64,000 nucleotides of DNA. It comes from Pterobdella sp. o SKG-2022 (taxonomy: Eukaryota > Annelida > Clitellata > Hirudinida > Piscicolidae). Both the position numbers and the translations under genes were made by a program. Below are positions 13,347 to 25,940 of this stretch, in pieces (the stretch's first letter is position 1; each line of letters starts with the position of its first letter). The notes under the pieces are model-generated. The model had not been told where the DNA came from and did not search any database. It was given only the letters and a program-made list of their open reading frames with translations. The stretch is from contig OZ038326.1 of NCBI GenBank assembly GCA_964035795.1, positions 1,373,061 through 1,437,060 on the forward strand, read 5' to 3'.

Positions 13347-16300
13347 GGAGTTCAAGCCACGAGAGTTACAAGGTGCATTTGCAGTTGCACAAAAGCACAA
13401 CGGACATTGGTGGTGATTTGAAAGCAGTGTGCACTGTGACATCCACTCACTTTCCTCTTCTCAACAGCAACTCTACTTTACAAGTTAGATTCAACGCGTT
13501 ATGAATAATGATAGTAATAGTAAAGAAAAATTTGGAAAATATGATGAGTTATCAAAAATTGTAATCAAAATTCTGAAAAACATAAAAGAAATGAATGAAA
13601 TCACACAAAAACAGAAAATTTTCAAATTAACGTTTAAAAACACAAATTAGCTTTTTGAAAACGGTTGAATTTTTGACCGAAAATAAATTTACTTGAAATT
13701 CGTTCAAAAATCTCGTTTCGAACTGCTATCATTTATCGTTATGCTTTCAAATCCTTATGATTTAAGTGAAAAAAGCAAATAAAAACAGTAACATCAGACA
13801 TCTTACCAGCATACAGCAAAGTTTTTCAATTATTCAAACCCCTTTTATACTTTCCATTCGTTCTAAACTTTAAAACTTTGAAAAATACTCACAAAAAATC
13901 TAGAAATTTCATTCAAACCATCTCAAAGCAACAAAATTTTTCAGGTGATATGGTTTAAGATAATGGAGAAAAGCCACCATGAGATTGATATTGCTACAAA
14001 CTATTATATAAACGCTATCTTCAATGCCACCAAGAGATATACCGTGCAACTAGCCCATAACACTTCCCAACCATTCCAAGCCCAGTTTATTCTTCACATC
14101 AAAGGTAACATTAAACATACACAAAATTTGATTAGCCTTTGTAAATGATATTGAGAATAGTAAGAGATTTATAAAAATTTATGAAATTTTTCTCGCTCTT
14201 TAGTCGTAGCTACAAAAAGCTCAAATTTTTTGTAGTTTCTAACGAATTTTCAGTTTTTTTGGTATTAGATTCACAAGGTCTCTGCAATTCTTCAAACACA
14301 TACGCATGGCAACAACACTTTACAACTAATGATTTATAATAAGCTTGAATTCATAGAAAATTTTAAATATTCCTTCGCTTCATTTCAATAATTTATTCGC
14401 AAAAAAAAAACTTTTGGAACATAAAATGAAATAGTAAATTTTGATGTTAAATTCTAGTGACATTTCGTATATAAAAAATTCTTTTTTCTTTTTGTGCTTA
14501 AAATCATAAGCTTACAGATTCCTTTATTAAAGAATAGCATGGTCTCATTATGTGACGTAGTAATCCAAGTCTTTGAAGGGCTGAATGAAAGCAGAATGAT
14601 TATTTATCGATTGAATATCGTTTCACTGGAGCCAAAAATGAGTAGTTATTCCAATTGATAATTAGTTAACATTATAAAATAAATTATTAGTTAATATATT
14701 GTTATCAAATTCATTATTTTACTCTGTTATTAAACTTTAAAAATGAATACGGGTGATGCTTCAATACCAAAAAGCCTATGACTAATTGAATTGGAGACAA
14801 CAATGGTTTATTGAAAAAAAATTACCAAGCTCATTTCGGTAATAACTTACATTAGACAATGTCAGTTAAAACTATTAAAAGCTTTGTGCATTTTATCATA
14901 AACTTTTTTGCGTTTTTGTTATCTATGAGTCAACTAAGAGCTTATTTAGAAAAGATTCGATTTTGTAAGAAAAGAATTTATGTTTAAATAGGCATTTCTG
15001 CGCGTCTTTGATACTTTTTGAGAGTTATTGTGAGTTTCTTCAATTGCTCACAACTTTTATTCAGTCGAGTGTTTTTGAATGAAATTTATTATTCACAGGA
15101 AATAATTTGAATAGCATTTAAATTTAACTAAGTGCATTTAAAAAGTTTCATTTTTTTCTTGTTTTTTAGAGACATCGTATGTTTTTTTGTAAACTTGAAT
15201 TTCAACAATAAACTTCAAATTATGAGGATTTATAAGAACACGTAGAGAAAATTTTCATTTAGCTAGAATTTTCAACAAGTAAAACCTTGTCATAATTTAT
15301 TGTATTGTTAATAATTATATATATCATTATTCATTATTTTCTATATAAGTTAATTGTTTTAAAACATTATTTATTTTAATTTTCAGCTTATAATTTATGG
15401 AATAATGTCTCTAAACAAATTGAATTTAATTTTATTATTTTATTGGAATCTCTTTCACTGAAAAAGCCATTAAAAGCACAAACTGCGCTTCTTTTTGTTT
15501 TATGTCATGAATTTCATTGAAAAAGTAATTTAAAAGTATTTTAATATGTTCAGAAACTTCATGTATTCATTCAACACATTTTTACAGGTGGTTGTCAAAT
15601 ATTAAGTTTAACTTCATAATAAACAAAATATTTGTAACCAAGTAAATAATTTTTTATACTTTTTGAACTCAAAACTCCTAGGTCTTTGCATCAAAATTGT
15701 TATTCCATACAACACTTGACTGCACTAAGTTATTTCAAAAGACATTAAATTTCAACACGAAGCTTTTCCTCAGAAGTAGGCATTTGCTTTCAGATGTGAA
15801 GCTTGAAGATGCCGGGTACATCGGCTGCAAAATCGGAGGAACCAAAACTGAGAGTTTCGAGTTTTTCACTGTTGTTGGTAGGATATTTTATTTGTTTCAT
15901 GTGGAACTCATAATAGCTTTTTTATCCCGTTTAGTTTAAAACAACTTATAGTTTAAAAGCAATTAGTTTTTATATATTATATAACAAAATTTAAGAAAAA
16001 ATCGTAAATTCATAAATAAAATCAGTTAAAAAAAACAAAAAAAAAACGTGAATATAATTAATGACAGAGGTAAAGGGTAATGATGCTAGAACTAATTGAT
16101 GAGATGAGCAATCGATATGCAGTTCTGTCGGTATTCAGTGAACGTTTTCTGGAAGATTATATTTAAAATTTTGCATATTAAAATGCTTCAAAAACTTGAG
16201 AAATAGTTGGAAATGTAATGTAGATATTAAAATGAAATAGTTTTCCAATATTTGATGGATGATTTGAATAATATATATCAAAAAAAATTTAAATTTTTTT

Positions 16301-19300
16301 ATGTTTCGAAACGTTTTAATCTTCAAATGGAATAATAAAAATCTTCTCCTGAGTTTCATTCAAAAAGCAATTATAGAAATTGTCTCAACTTGACAAGCAA
16401 TATAGTGTGAGAAAACTTTTGAAGCATGTTAAAAAAACTAAAAAAACATCTTAAAAGCTGTTGAAAGAGGTTAATAATTTATGTATTCTTGTGATTTGGA
16501 GCAGGTAAAAAATTGCTACTTGACTGTATCTGCAACTTTTTAATTTCTATAGTTGCGTTGAAAGCAAAATAAATCTTGAGAGCACGTGTAAATAAGTATT
16601 AATTCAACTTTTAAACGGGTAAATTATTCGTTTTAAGCAGTTATTATTATTTTTTTTTCAAATTTAATTTTTCTTCAAAATTTTTTTTTATTTATTTAAA
16701 CATCATTATCACATGTAAATAACTAAAAGTTTTTATATGTATTGAAGACACTATATTCCCAAGTATACTACAAATTTTTTCATCAGCAAAAATTTATAAA
16801 AACCTTGGAAGCATCACAAGAACTACACAATTTCAATTTATATATTGTAGATACATAGTTAAAAAATTCTAATTATTTTTTCGAGTCTTTTGTTCTAGTT
16901 TAATAAAGAAAAGTGTCTATCTTGCATTGTGCTCAACTTTTGGTGATAGACTTTTCAATGGAATTCAACTCCTATTCAAAAGCGTATTCATTTACCTTTC
17001 GATAATGTAAAACCCGAATATATTTCATAATTTTTTTATTTTCTAAACTATTTCAAAAACAAATATTAACAATGTATATTTTTGTATTTAAATTTAAAAT
17101 TACTTGGAAAGTTTTTTTAAACTCTGTTTGAGTAAAATTTAGTTAGAGCTTAGTGTGTTCGAATAGAAGCTTTTGTACTCATGTATATGTCTGAAAATAA
17201 AAAATTTTTGCTTTTTCCAAGTAATCTCTAATGAAGCAACTAAGAATATGTTTACAAGCCAACCATAGATTAATTAATTATGCCCCAGTTATTATCACAA
17301 AACTATGCATACACTTATAACAGAGTTTTGCTCAACCATTAACACTGTAAATAAAAACTTCACCAATTTGCAGTCCCAATAAAAACGGTGTTTTGGAGCA
17401 CAAAAAGCAAGAAATACAATGAAAATGATGTTTTGACTTTCAATGAAAACGACGAAACTTACCTTGCCTGCATCGTGGAAGAGTGCTACCCCATCCCTCA
17501 CGTTAAGGTTGGCATGGTAACATTAAGACTTATTGCAATAGTGTTATATTTTTAATTCAAATTTACTATAAGTACCGTTAAAACCACTCGGCTACGGTTT
17601 GAATATTTAGATGAAAGTGGAATCGCAAAAAAGTCTTAATGAATTGAAGGAGATATACTTTAAGGATTGCTTATGGTAAAGATTTAGTTACTGTCTATAA
17701 TCAATTTGTAGGTCCATTAAGAAAAAGATTTTGATTTTTGTTTCAAGAATAACAAAAATTTATTTGAAAGATTTATTAAAATAATATACAAAACCTTTTT
17801 TAAGTGAGACCCACATTATCAAGTGCTTTCAATGCACTAATTCTAATATAGTTGATGGCTTCGTTTCAGGTTTTATTTTATTTGATATTTTACAATTTTT
17901 TTGTGAGTTTGAAGTTCAATTTCTGAGTTTGACAGAGTGTTTTTCATTTGGAATGATAGATGGTTTTGATGTGTGTATATTGGAAGGTATGTAATCGTTA
18001 ATATTGAAATTGGAATAAGTAACTGAAAGAGTCAAAAAACATTATCAAAAATCTTTAGCTGATTACCAAAACTTTTGACTGTGATGATAAAAACCAAAAT
18101 TTTTGATAAGTTTTTGAAGTTTCATGTTTTAGAAAACTCTGTATAGTCTCAAGAAAATTTTGAAATCAATCCAAAATTTCAAGGTTTTCATTGGAAGTGA
18201 GAATATTAGCAAGTATTTCAGAAAATCTGTTGAGATCATAAAAGAAGGCCAAGTGAAAGGGCTTGAGAGAAAAGCTTTCAAGGTTTGTCTATCAATTAAT
18301 AATCAACTTTATTTATTTCCAATAATTTTGAGATTAATTTAAAAAAACTTAGAATATATTCTTGATCAATGTTTCTATTTTTGACTTTTTAATTTTTGAA
18401 AAAAAATTTAGATTTATAAGATAATCCAGTTCATGTATCTAACATACATCATGCATATAAATTTTAAAAAAACGATAAAATAACTGTCAAATTTAGTATC
18501 CACGTATATATTTTAAATTTCATTTAAATTCCAAAGCTATCTTTATTCAACAAATCCTTGAGAATGTTCTACAAATACAACAACTTGAAACTGGAATGCA
18601 TCGTTAGCATGCACAACAGCCATCTTCCCACCCCAAAAGTTGAGCCATCCACCGCTTCCGTTCACATTAGGATCGAAAACTGTTTGTTTTATTCGAAAAT
18701 AATGATCTGCGAGCATAGAAAATTGTTTTTTTCGTGAATTACGGAAAGTATTTCAGTGACATAAATTTTTTTTTCTGGGAAATTTTTTTTTAATATTGAA
18801 AATCCGTTGTATTATATATGAATTTTTATTTGTTTAAAATTATTTTGAAAATAGAGAATGCTTTTCATTTATTAAACATGAGAAGTGTTATTTAAAAAAT
18901 TTTTTTTGATGAATGATAGTTTTTATTGAAAATTTTATATAAATTTTGCTCCAATTAGAAACTGCCATTATTCAAATTATCTTTTCCAATTTTAAAACCT
19001 AAAAACTCCTATCGGCAATACAACAGTTTTTAACTTATTATTTCTAAAAACAATTTCATTCACAGATAAACCGAAGTTTCTGTGCATACAATCATCAAAA
19101 CGAGTTGGGAAAAGTGTGAAAAAAGTGGTGTCATGTGTGGTTGAGTGTTCGCCTCTCCTTCAAACACTCACCCTCAGTCTCACATCTGAAAAGTTTTAAA
19201 AGATTTAAATTAGACTTGAATTAGTTGATAGATTTTTTTGAGTTTTTGTTTCAAAGAGAGTGATGTTTGTAGATGTTCTAGTTTTTTGTAATGCTATTTT

Positions 19301-22300
19301 AAGTGAATGAAGCGGTAATTAAAAACGAAAACAGGTCAGCGTGAGATCATAAAAAAAAACTATTTTAAGCAATAAAATTAAAATTTATCTCAAAATCATT
19401 ACTAATTTTTTTGAAAACAGTTAAAATTTATTCATTTGTTTTTATAAATAAAATCTTGAAAACATAGCAAACATAAATGATTAGAAAAAATGGAAACATT
19501 GAAAAACCAATTAAGAATAAAGAAGTAATAAAAAAAGTTAACTTTTAGTTCAAACTTTATAATTGCAAGGTCAAAACTTTCAAAACTGAAAAGTTTAGAT
19601 AAGACTACACGATTGCAGGTCTTCCACACCAAGGACACTAAAAGACGCGTCAGACTCTTTATCTCTTGTCAATCCACATCACCATCATCTCAAACCTATC
19701 CAATCATTCAACGCCGAAACAAAACTTGAGCATGCAAACAACAAAGAAGTGCCATTAGACGGAGACAACTTGCGTTCCGAAAGTGCTCAAAGATCGATTG
19801 ACTACCAGGTGAACAGTTTTGAAGTGATCAACATTTTAAATGAAGTCAGACACGAAGGAAGCATTGAAGACGTGGAAAACTTGAACTTAAAGCTTAACTC
19901 TTCCAGGAATTTCTCTTCACTCAATGATCACTTGCATATACACACGGAGCAGCTGGTTAGATCTGACATTAACGCAATATTTTTTTGATCTTTCAAATTA
20001 TTTTTAATTAAAAATTAGAAAAGTATTCAATTTTTAAACAACGCTTTAAAGCAAAGTTTCAAAATTTTTTTGCTGAGTAAGTTATTTAAAAAGGCAATAC
20101 AAGAAAACTAAAACATGATTCAAAAGTGAATTTATAAATTTTATTTTAACGTTAAAACTTAACTATAAAGATCACTATTTTTAATAATAATGTTAAAATT
20201 GAACTTTCATGAAAATAATGAATGTATTTAAAAAAATTAAGACAAAAATGGAATGGATTAGCTTTTTGATCTATAATTTCCTCAGAAAGCTAAGACAATC
20301 CATATTAATATTTTATTCCAAGAGATTATGAATTTACTTTTTTTAAGTTTTTTATTCAAAATACTTTAAAAATAATTCAATTATTTGATACATTTTGTAA
20401 AACTGTGTTGAGCAAAACTTATTTGTTTTGATTATGAAAAAAATTTTTCCAAGTGGGAAAATTATTTCTTTTTTCTCAGTAAGAAATTTCAATTCTATAG
20501 TGTAATTTTTTTATTGAGTTATGACTTTTGAAAACGAATCAAAAACTTTGATCAGAAAAAAACATACCATTTGTTTATTTTCATTTTTAATTTTGAATTA
20601 ATGTTGTTCGGTTTTGTGAAATCCAAAAGGAAATCAATGAAAACCTAAATTAAAATATTTTTTGGCAGATAATCAGATTTCTATAAAAACCATTCAAAAA
20701 ATGATTCACTCACTACAAAAACATAAAATTTCAAATAAGAGGAGCGGTTTCTTTCAATGAAGTTCATTTGTTCTGATGACTGACTTGTGCAGATGTATTA
20801 TTCAGGATGATCTACTTTGTTAAAAATATTTCCAATTATTAAAATGAACGAGCTAGCTTAGTATCGACGAGTAAGAGAGCATTTTATTCACACGATATTG
20901 CATTCAAGATGCCCTCTAGTCTAAAGCTTCTTTGAAGCTTTTAACTTTTTCACTGTCCTTCACTGTTGTATGATTGTCAAATTTGATGGCTGGAGGTAAT
21001 TTGTTGGTAAAAAATTGTCCATTAGTTTTTGATAAATTCAACTGTTTCTATCACAAACCTTTTTTGAAAAACGCACTAGAAAAATTGATAAGAAAAGAAA
21101 GGAAAACATATATCAACGAAATGGAAATTTGAAACAAGAAAAAATTGAAAATAGTTCTAAGAAACTGTGTAAAAAATCTTTATTTTTGAACTAATTAAAA
21201 ATCTTTTATCCTTAAGTCGTGGTGACTAATGAATCAAAATAGTTACAGAATATTCGTCTCAATGCTAATTACAATTTTGAAATAGCGGAGTTTTGTCGAC
21301 ATTTCAAAAAACACTGAATTTCTTCAATTTCAAAGTTTCCATTGTTTCGAAAGTTTTTTTTGTTTATATATTCAGAACTGTACAAAAAACCATTTTTTAT
21401 ATTATACTAAATGGAACTAAAAGAATATTTCTCTCACAGTACATTAATGTTTAATATAATTTAGCCTTTTAATCGATTCTTCAGCAGTTTATCTTCCAAA
21501 ACTGTCAAAAATTCTACGTTATATGACCCTGCTAAAAGCAAAACATTAAAAAGATAATATTTTTATTATTTCCATGAAACATATTATTTTCTTTACATTT
21601 TTTAATAGCTGATCGATTTCTGGGCGTCTAATTAATTTTGAGCTGGAAGAAGCTTTCTTTCCAAATCTTTTAAGGTTCTTATGCCTTATTCATTGGGATA
21701 ATCTTGTAGATAAATTTCATTATTCATTTATCTTCTATATACAAATTTTCATTCAGTTTTTTAATCAACAAGCAATAAAAAAAATTTATTTTTAAATCAA
21801 TAGAATTTCATAATTTTGTTGATAAAAGATTATAATAAAAAAAATATAGTTTTTTTTATGTTTCGTTTTGTTTGATTGGTTGTCTCTAAAAACTTTTTAT
21901 CAAATGTTAATAAAAGGTTGACAATATTTTGCAATTATTTTGGAATTTCATTGATCGGCTCAAATTATATTGAGAAACAAACAATTTTTTTTACTTTGGA
22001 ATACAAATAAAATTTTAAAGATGAAAATCTAAATTTTAAAAAGTTTGGCAGAATAATTCTAATTAGAATAATTTTTGAAAATTAATAAAAAAAATATTAA
22101 AATTGGATTTCAATAAAAAAATCAATTAGAACAAAAAAAACTGTGAAAAAAACTTCTAAAAAATACTTTTCCACTATCTTTCACTCCAATTCAAATTACT
22201 CTTTGTGACTTAAGGGAAATTCATTGAAAAGTTTTCAATGAATCTGTATGATGTATTAATCATTTCTAATTTTCACTGTTGTTTTTCAGAAAAACTTTCC

Positions 22301-22926
22301 ATGGTATATTTCATTTATTTTCGCAATTATTTCGTGTTTTTTTTTGCTTTGAAGTCAAATTTTTGTTATACAAATTGTTAATGAATTTTTTTAATTGTTA
22401 TTTGATAAATATTGTTTGAAACACTGAAATTCACTTATAGAAATAGGATAGTTGGCGAGAGTTTTGGGCATCTGATTGATGGTGTGTACAAGTCGAAATT
22501 GAAAAAAATGCGACATGGTAATTAAGGATAGTTTGAAGTTTGATAATGAGGATGGATGGAGGTGGCAAAAAAGGGATTTCTGTAGTTTGTGAAAAATCAT
22601 TTTAAAGACACTAGTTTTTAACTAAGTTTTATATATTTCAACATATTTCATATTCTGATGTGGGTTTTTTCGAACCACTACTCATTTCTACTGATTTTAA
22701 TTTGAGAACATTTATTCTCATTTTTTGAACTTATTAAAAACTAAATAAAATTTAAAGTTTAAGAAAATCAATATTTGAAAGTAAAATAACAAAAACTTTA
22801 AACAGAGCTTGAACAAAACGTTAGTGAGACTGGTGTTAGAGTCGGACAAAAAGTTGGAAACGCTCCATTTCAAGGCCGAAAACTCTGCAGGTCTCCAAAA
22901 ACACACAATGCTTCTGCAAGACCCCG
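13347..22926 (+). CDS. Immunoglobulin-superfamily cell-adhesion protein, nephrin-like, internal part (9 exons)
   Basis: Nine exons assembled by hand: 13347-13483, 13945-14104, 15794-15877, 17374-17516, 18133-18282, 18537-18681, 19066-19192, 19619-19955 and 22806-22926 (1404 nt, 468 residues). Codon phase agrees at all eight junctions. Domain signs in order: an Ig fragment with GGDLKAVCTVTS; a full Ig domain from VIWFKIMEK through FILHIKDVKLEDAGYIGC (the classic D-x-G-x-Y-x-C turn), joined across an intron; an Ig start ENDETYLACIVEECYP; a half-domain YNNLKLECIVS; another with KVVSCVVECSP; a linker rich in Asn, His and Glu (exon 8); and an Ig end HFKAENSAGLQKH. Such chains are membrane adhesion receptors of the nephrin/kirre/sidestep kind. 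No signal peptide or transmembrane exon was found, so the gene continues on both sides. The exact subfamily is inferred; Ig identity is clear. Confidence 0.85.
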
Positions 22927-23626
22927 GTAACTAATAGAAAATAAATAAATAAAAATTTGAATAAATAAGCACATAAATACATTAATTAAGTGTATTAAAA
23001 AAATATAGATATATGGTTTGCGACTGTCATGTATGACCACGCTTAAATTAACTTTATTTCTGAGGGTTTAAGATCGTTTTAAACGATTAGCATAATTATA
23101 TTTATCCATAACATTTGTGTGCATTTAAATAACAAGTTTTTCATTTACTTTAGCCGTTATTAATAAATTTCGTTTGGAATATTAAAATTTCAAGAATGGG
23201 AGTATAAAATCTGAAAAATTTAATCAGGGTCATTTGAAATTTTTGTTCTATGAAATTGTATCAAAATCATCAGAAATGAGTCTCTCATTCAGGTATGATA
23301 GATTGCACTTCATTGAATATTAAATTAAAAAGCTCAATATGAACCCAAGAACCCAAAGTTCTATACAAAAAAGCGAATAATTGGAGATATGAATGAACAA
23401 ATTAGAGGCACCGAAAGCATTGTAAAAACAAGAGCAGATCATGATTCGAATGTATTTACTCGTAATTTCACATCGGACAGTTGCCGTTTTTTAGTGTTTA
23501 TATACCATTACCCAATATTAATTTCCATATCGGCTTTTTGCTGCAGGCATGTGCGTCTGCAAACATTACCCAATATAAATCTTGATAAAGGCTTTGTTTA
23601 GAGATTTAACCCAATGTGTTAATCAT

Positions 23627-23674
23627 TTTTCACCATGGCTGTAACATTCATTTTCACCATGGCTGTAACATTCA
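23627..23674 (+). repeat. Perfect 24-bp tandem duplication
   Basis: Two adjacent identical copies of a 24-base unit (ttttcaccatggctgtaaca plus ttca). Exact identity implies a recent slippage or duplication event. It has no coding role that I can see. Confidence 0.9.
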
Positions 23675-23839
23675 TTGTGATTAGGGCAGTATTACTCAGT
23701 TCCACCATATTACCCACAACGCCAATGACTATGAGGGTTTGACAAGGGGTTAGATAAATATTTGATTACGGTCTGGGGCTCTTCTCCATAACCTTTGTTC
23801 TGTTGGCTGCATGTTTATGATGCTTCGACGTATCAACAT

Positions 23840-24060
23840 CCGGTATTATTATTATTATTATTGATGTTATTTCGTCATATTTTTTTGTCATTACTATTAT
23901 TATTAGTGTTATCCTTATTATTGATATTTTTATTCTAATTAATGTTATGTTTATTACAGTTAATTTTATTATTATTACTATCATCGTTAATGTTGTTATT
24001 CTTATTGCTTTTGTTAATATGTTTTTTATATTATTGATGGTATAATTATTATTGATAGTA
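23840..24060. repeat. ATT-rich degenerate trinucleotide tract
   Basis: Runs of ATT/TTA with interruptions, an old decayed trinucleotide microsatellite. It explains the Ile/Asn/Thr-rich minus-strand frame that overlaps it. Confidence 0.8.
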
Positions 24061-24655
24061 TTATTCTCATTAAATTGTTTTTTTTGATAATTTTTTTTGT
24101 CTTTATAGAATATCATTTTTCTTCATTTATTTTTGGTTCTACAAGGCGTTTAACCTTTTTTTGTTTAAAATGTAATAAGCTTCATACCATTGTATAAAAG
24201 CTTCTTGACTGTACTCCATTTTCTTATGATTATACTTCTTTTTCTCCATTAGATCTTCCTTAATAATCAAATTGTGCCTTGCAGTCATACACATTCTTTA
24301 ATCTTTGGAGCGTTTTCTCGTTTCATAAAGTGATTTAATGTTGGTCATAATGATGTTGAATTTCTTTCATGTTTGGTTCTTTTTTTAATGCAAACAGTGT
24401 GTTTTGGCTGGATCTGTTTGCATCTCGACTAGGTATTTGATTGGAAACGTTTTAAATTGAGTATTTGAACTGTAATTCATTTAAAAAGGGCTTGAAAAAC
24501 TGAATGCAAACTTGGATTAATGAAGTTTTGTTGAGATAGAAAATAGCATGAAATTTTAGTTGAGAGAAAAAAAATTTGAATATTGAAAACTGAATGTAAC
24601 TTAGTTATGGGTAAAACGTTTAAATACGTTTCATACAAGTGATGCTAATTTACAT

Positions 24656-24855
24656 NNNNNNNNNNNNNNNNNNNNNNNNNNNNNNNNNNNNNNNNNNNNN
24701 NNNNNNNNNNNNNNNNNNNNNNNNNNNNNNNNNNNNNNNNNNNNNNNNNNNNNNNNNNNNNNNNNNNNNNNNNNNNNNNNNNNNNNNNNNNNNNNNNNNN
24801 NNNNNNNNNNNNNNNNNNNNNNNNNNNNNNNNNNNNNNNNNNNNNNNNNNNNNNN
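24656..24855. other. Assembly gap of 200 N
   Basis: Exactly 200 undetermined bases. The round number suggests a placeholder, so true distance across it is unknown. Any feature spanning it, including the possible 3' continuation of the IgSF gene, cannot be assessed. Confidence 0.99.
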
Positions 24856-25000
24856 AGTTAGACACCAGTTAGTGGGAAGTTTGTTTGGTAGACTTTTTCT
24901 AATTGCGTTTGATTCGCTTCTTTTTTTAAGCGCTTAACTGTGTTTCCTTTAGAAAAAAGTGCACCATTGTGGATTTTTTAAGCCAAAAAGCCTGTCAAAA

Positions 25001-25330
25001 TTAGCTTTTTCCCTTCGTTAAGACGTCTATGTTGAAGTCTTTCAGATGCGTTTTCAAGGAGTCTTTATAGCGTTTGCGTGGAGCTCCAACTTTTCCTTGA
25101 CCCTTTTTGAGTCGGCCGTAAATGATTTTTTTTTTTGGAATTTTTGAGTCTGCCATACGAGAAACATGACCAGCCCATCGCATCTGTGCCTTACGAATCA
25201 TCGTAACAACACTGGAAAGATTTGCTCTTTCTAGAACATCAGTATTAGAAATCATATCATTCCAGCGTATGTTAAGAATTCTGCGAAGACATTGAGTTAG
25301 GTACTGTTGGAGTTGTTTTACGTGGCTGAG
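25001..25330 (-). mobile_element. C-terminal fragment of a second non-LTR retrotransposon
   Basis: Minus-strand translation gives the conserved C-terminal tail found in many LINE ORF2 proteins: LTQCLRRILNIRWNDMISN, then MRWAGHVSRMADSKIPKK, YGRLKKGQGK and RKRYKDSLKTHLKDFNID. The open frame upstream of the first Met continues to about 25330. The frame then ends at a stop where family members continue, so the 3' end is broken. The sequence type differs from the 11.3-12.7 kb element (different tail motif), so at least two LINE families are present. No catalytic core is included. Confidence 0.87.
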
Positions 25331-25940
25331 TATGGCTAGAACAGGCTATTTTTGGAGCATCTCTTCTAGCTCCGTCTTCAGGCAAGGAGGCAAGCAGAGC
25401 TATTCTAAAGAAGGCTGCTTGGTCGCTTAGGGGTCTGGCGAACTTTTCTGCTGTTCTAGATTCAGAGAAGAACTCCCATATGGTTAAAGCCGTCTGTATG
25501 CAGGTTTGAAACTACAGCTTCCAGTGTTTCCCTACCTGCTGCTTCTCCTCCTTCCCAACGCCACAAGGCTTGAAAAGTTAGTGGTCTTGTTGCCATGACC
25601 TGCGCTGAAATGAGATTTAAGTGAAGAAGGCTTGCGCAACACCAGCCTTACTCTATCGACTTGAAAAGCCCGAGCCAGCGAGAAGACATGGTCAAGACAG
25701 CTGGAGACTAATCTGGATGCTGGAGCTGCCGGAGAGACATGCTAATGCATCATTGAACTGCTTAAGGGGCTTTTCCTGATTTATGTTCGGGTTTTCTTCT
25801 TTAGCCTTTATTCTTAACGAAGAGCTAACCTGCAAGGCAATGGGATTACAAAGCTGATGATCTCGTTTGGTCACCGTTGAATAATTTCTAGCGCGGACGA
25901 AACTTGTGAAAATAATGCAATCTACAACTACTGATATCAA
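25331..25940 (-). other. GC-richer block with coding-like minus frames, probable transposon relic
   Basis: Base composition is clearly richer in G+C than the surroundings, which suggests an inserted element. Two minus-strand frames are open: 25692-25940 (82 residues, containing RDHQLCNPIALQVSSSLRIK) and one at about 25450-25640 ending HTDGFNHMGVLL. The latter has a pattern (LWRWEGGEAAGRETLEAVVS) that loosely resembles the C-terminal helices of a death domain, but I cannot establish this by eye. It abuts the LINE tail and lies on the same strand, so it could belong to the same insertion. Confidence 0.4.

Larger units (their letters stand above)
22927..24655. other. Low-complexity, repeat-rich sequence before the assembly gap
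   Basis: No supported exon. It holds the 24-bp duplication (23627-23674) and an ATT/TTA-rich tract (about 23840-24060) that creates spurious Ile/Asn-rich frames on the minus strand. The 23389-23601 plus ORF has no recognisable domain. Downstream exons of the IgSF gene may lie here or beyond the gap. Confidence 0.5.

Noticed and set aside
15697..15793. Upstream extension of the third IgSF exon to the CCTAG at 15681
   Set aside because: That acceptor is out of phase with the preceding exon, whereas TTTCAG at 15793 is in phase and rebuilds a normal Ig strand.
17295..17501. 68-codon minus ORF
   Set aside because: Antisense shadow of the fourth Ig exon.
23766..24116. 116-codon Ile/Asn/Thr-rich minus ORF
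   Set aside because: Produced by the decayed ATT tract; no domain.
24639..24872. ORFs spanning the N gap on both strands
   Set aside because: They consist of undetermined bases.
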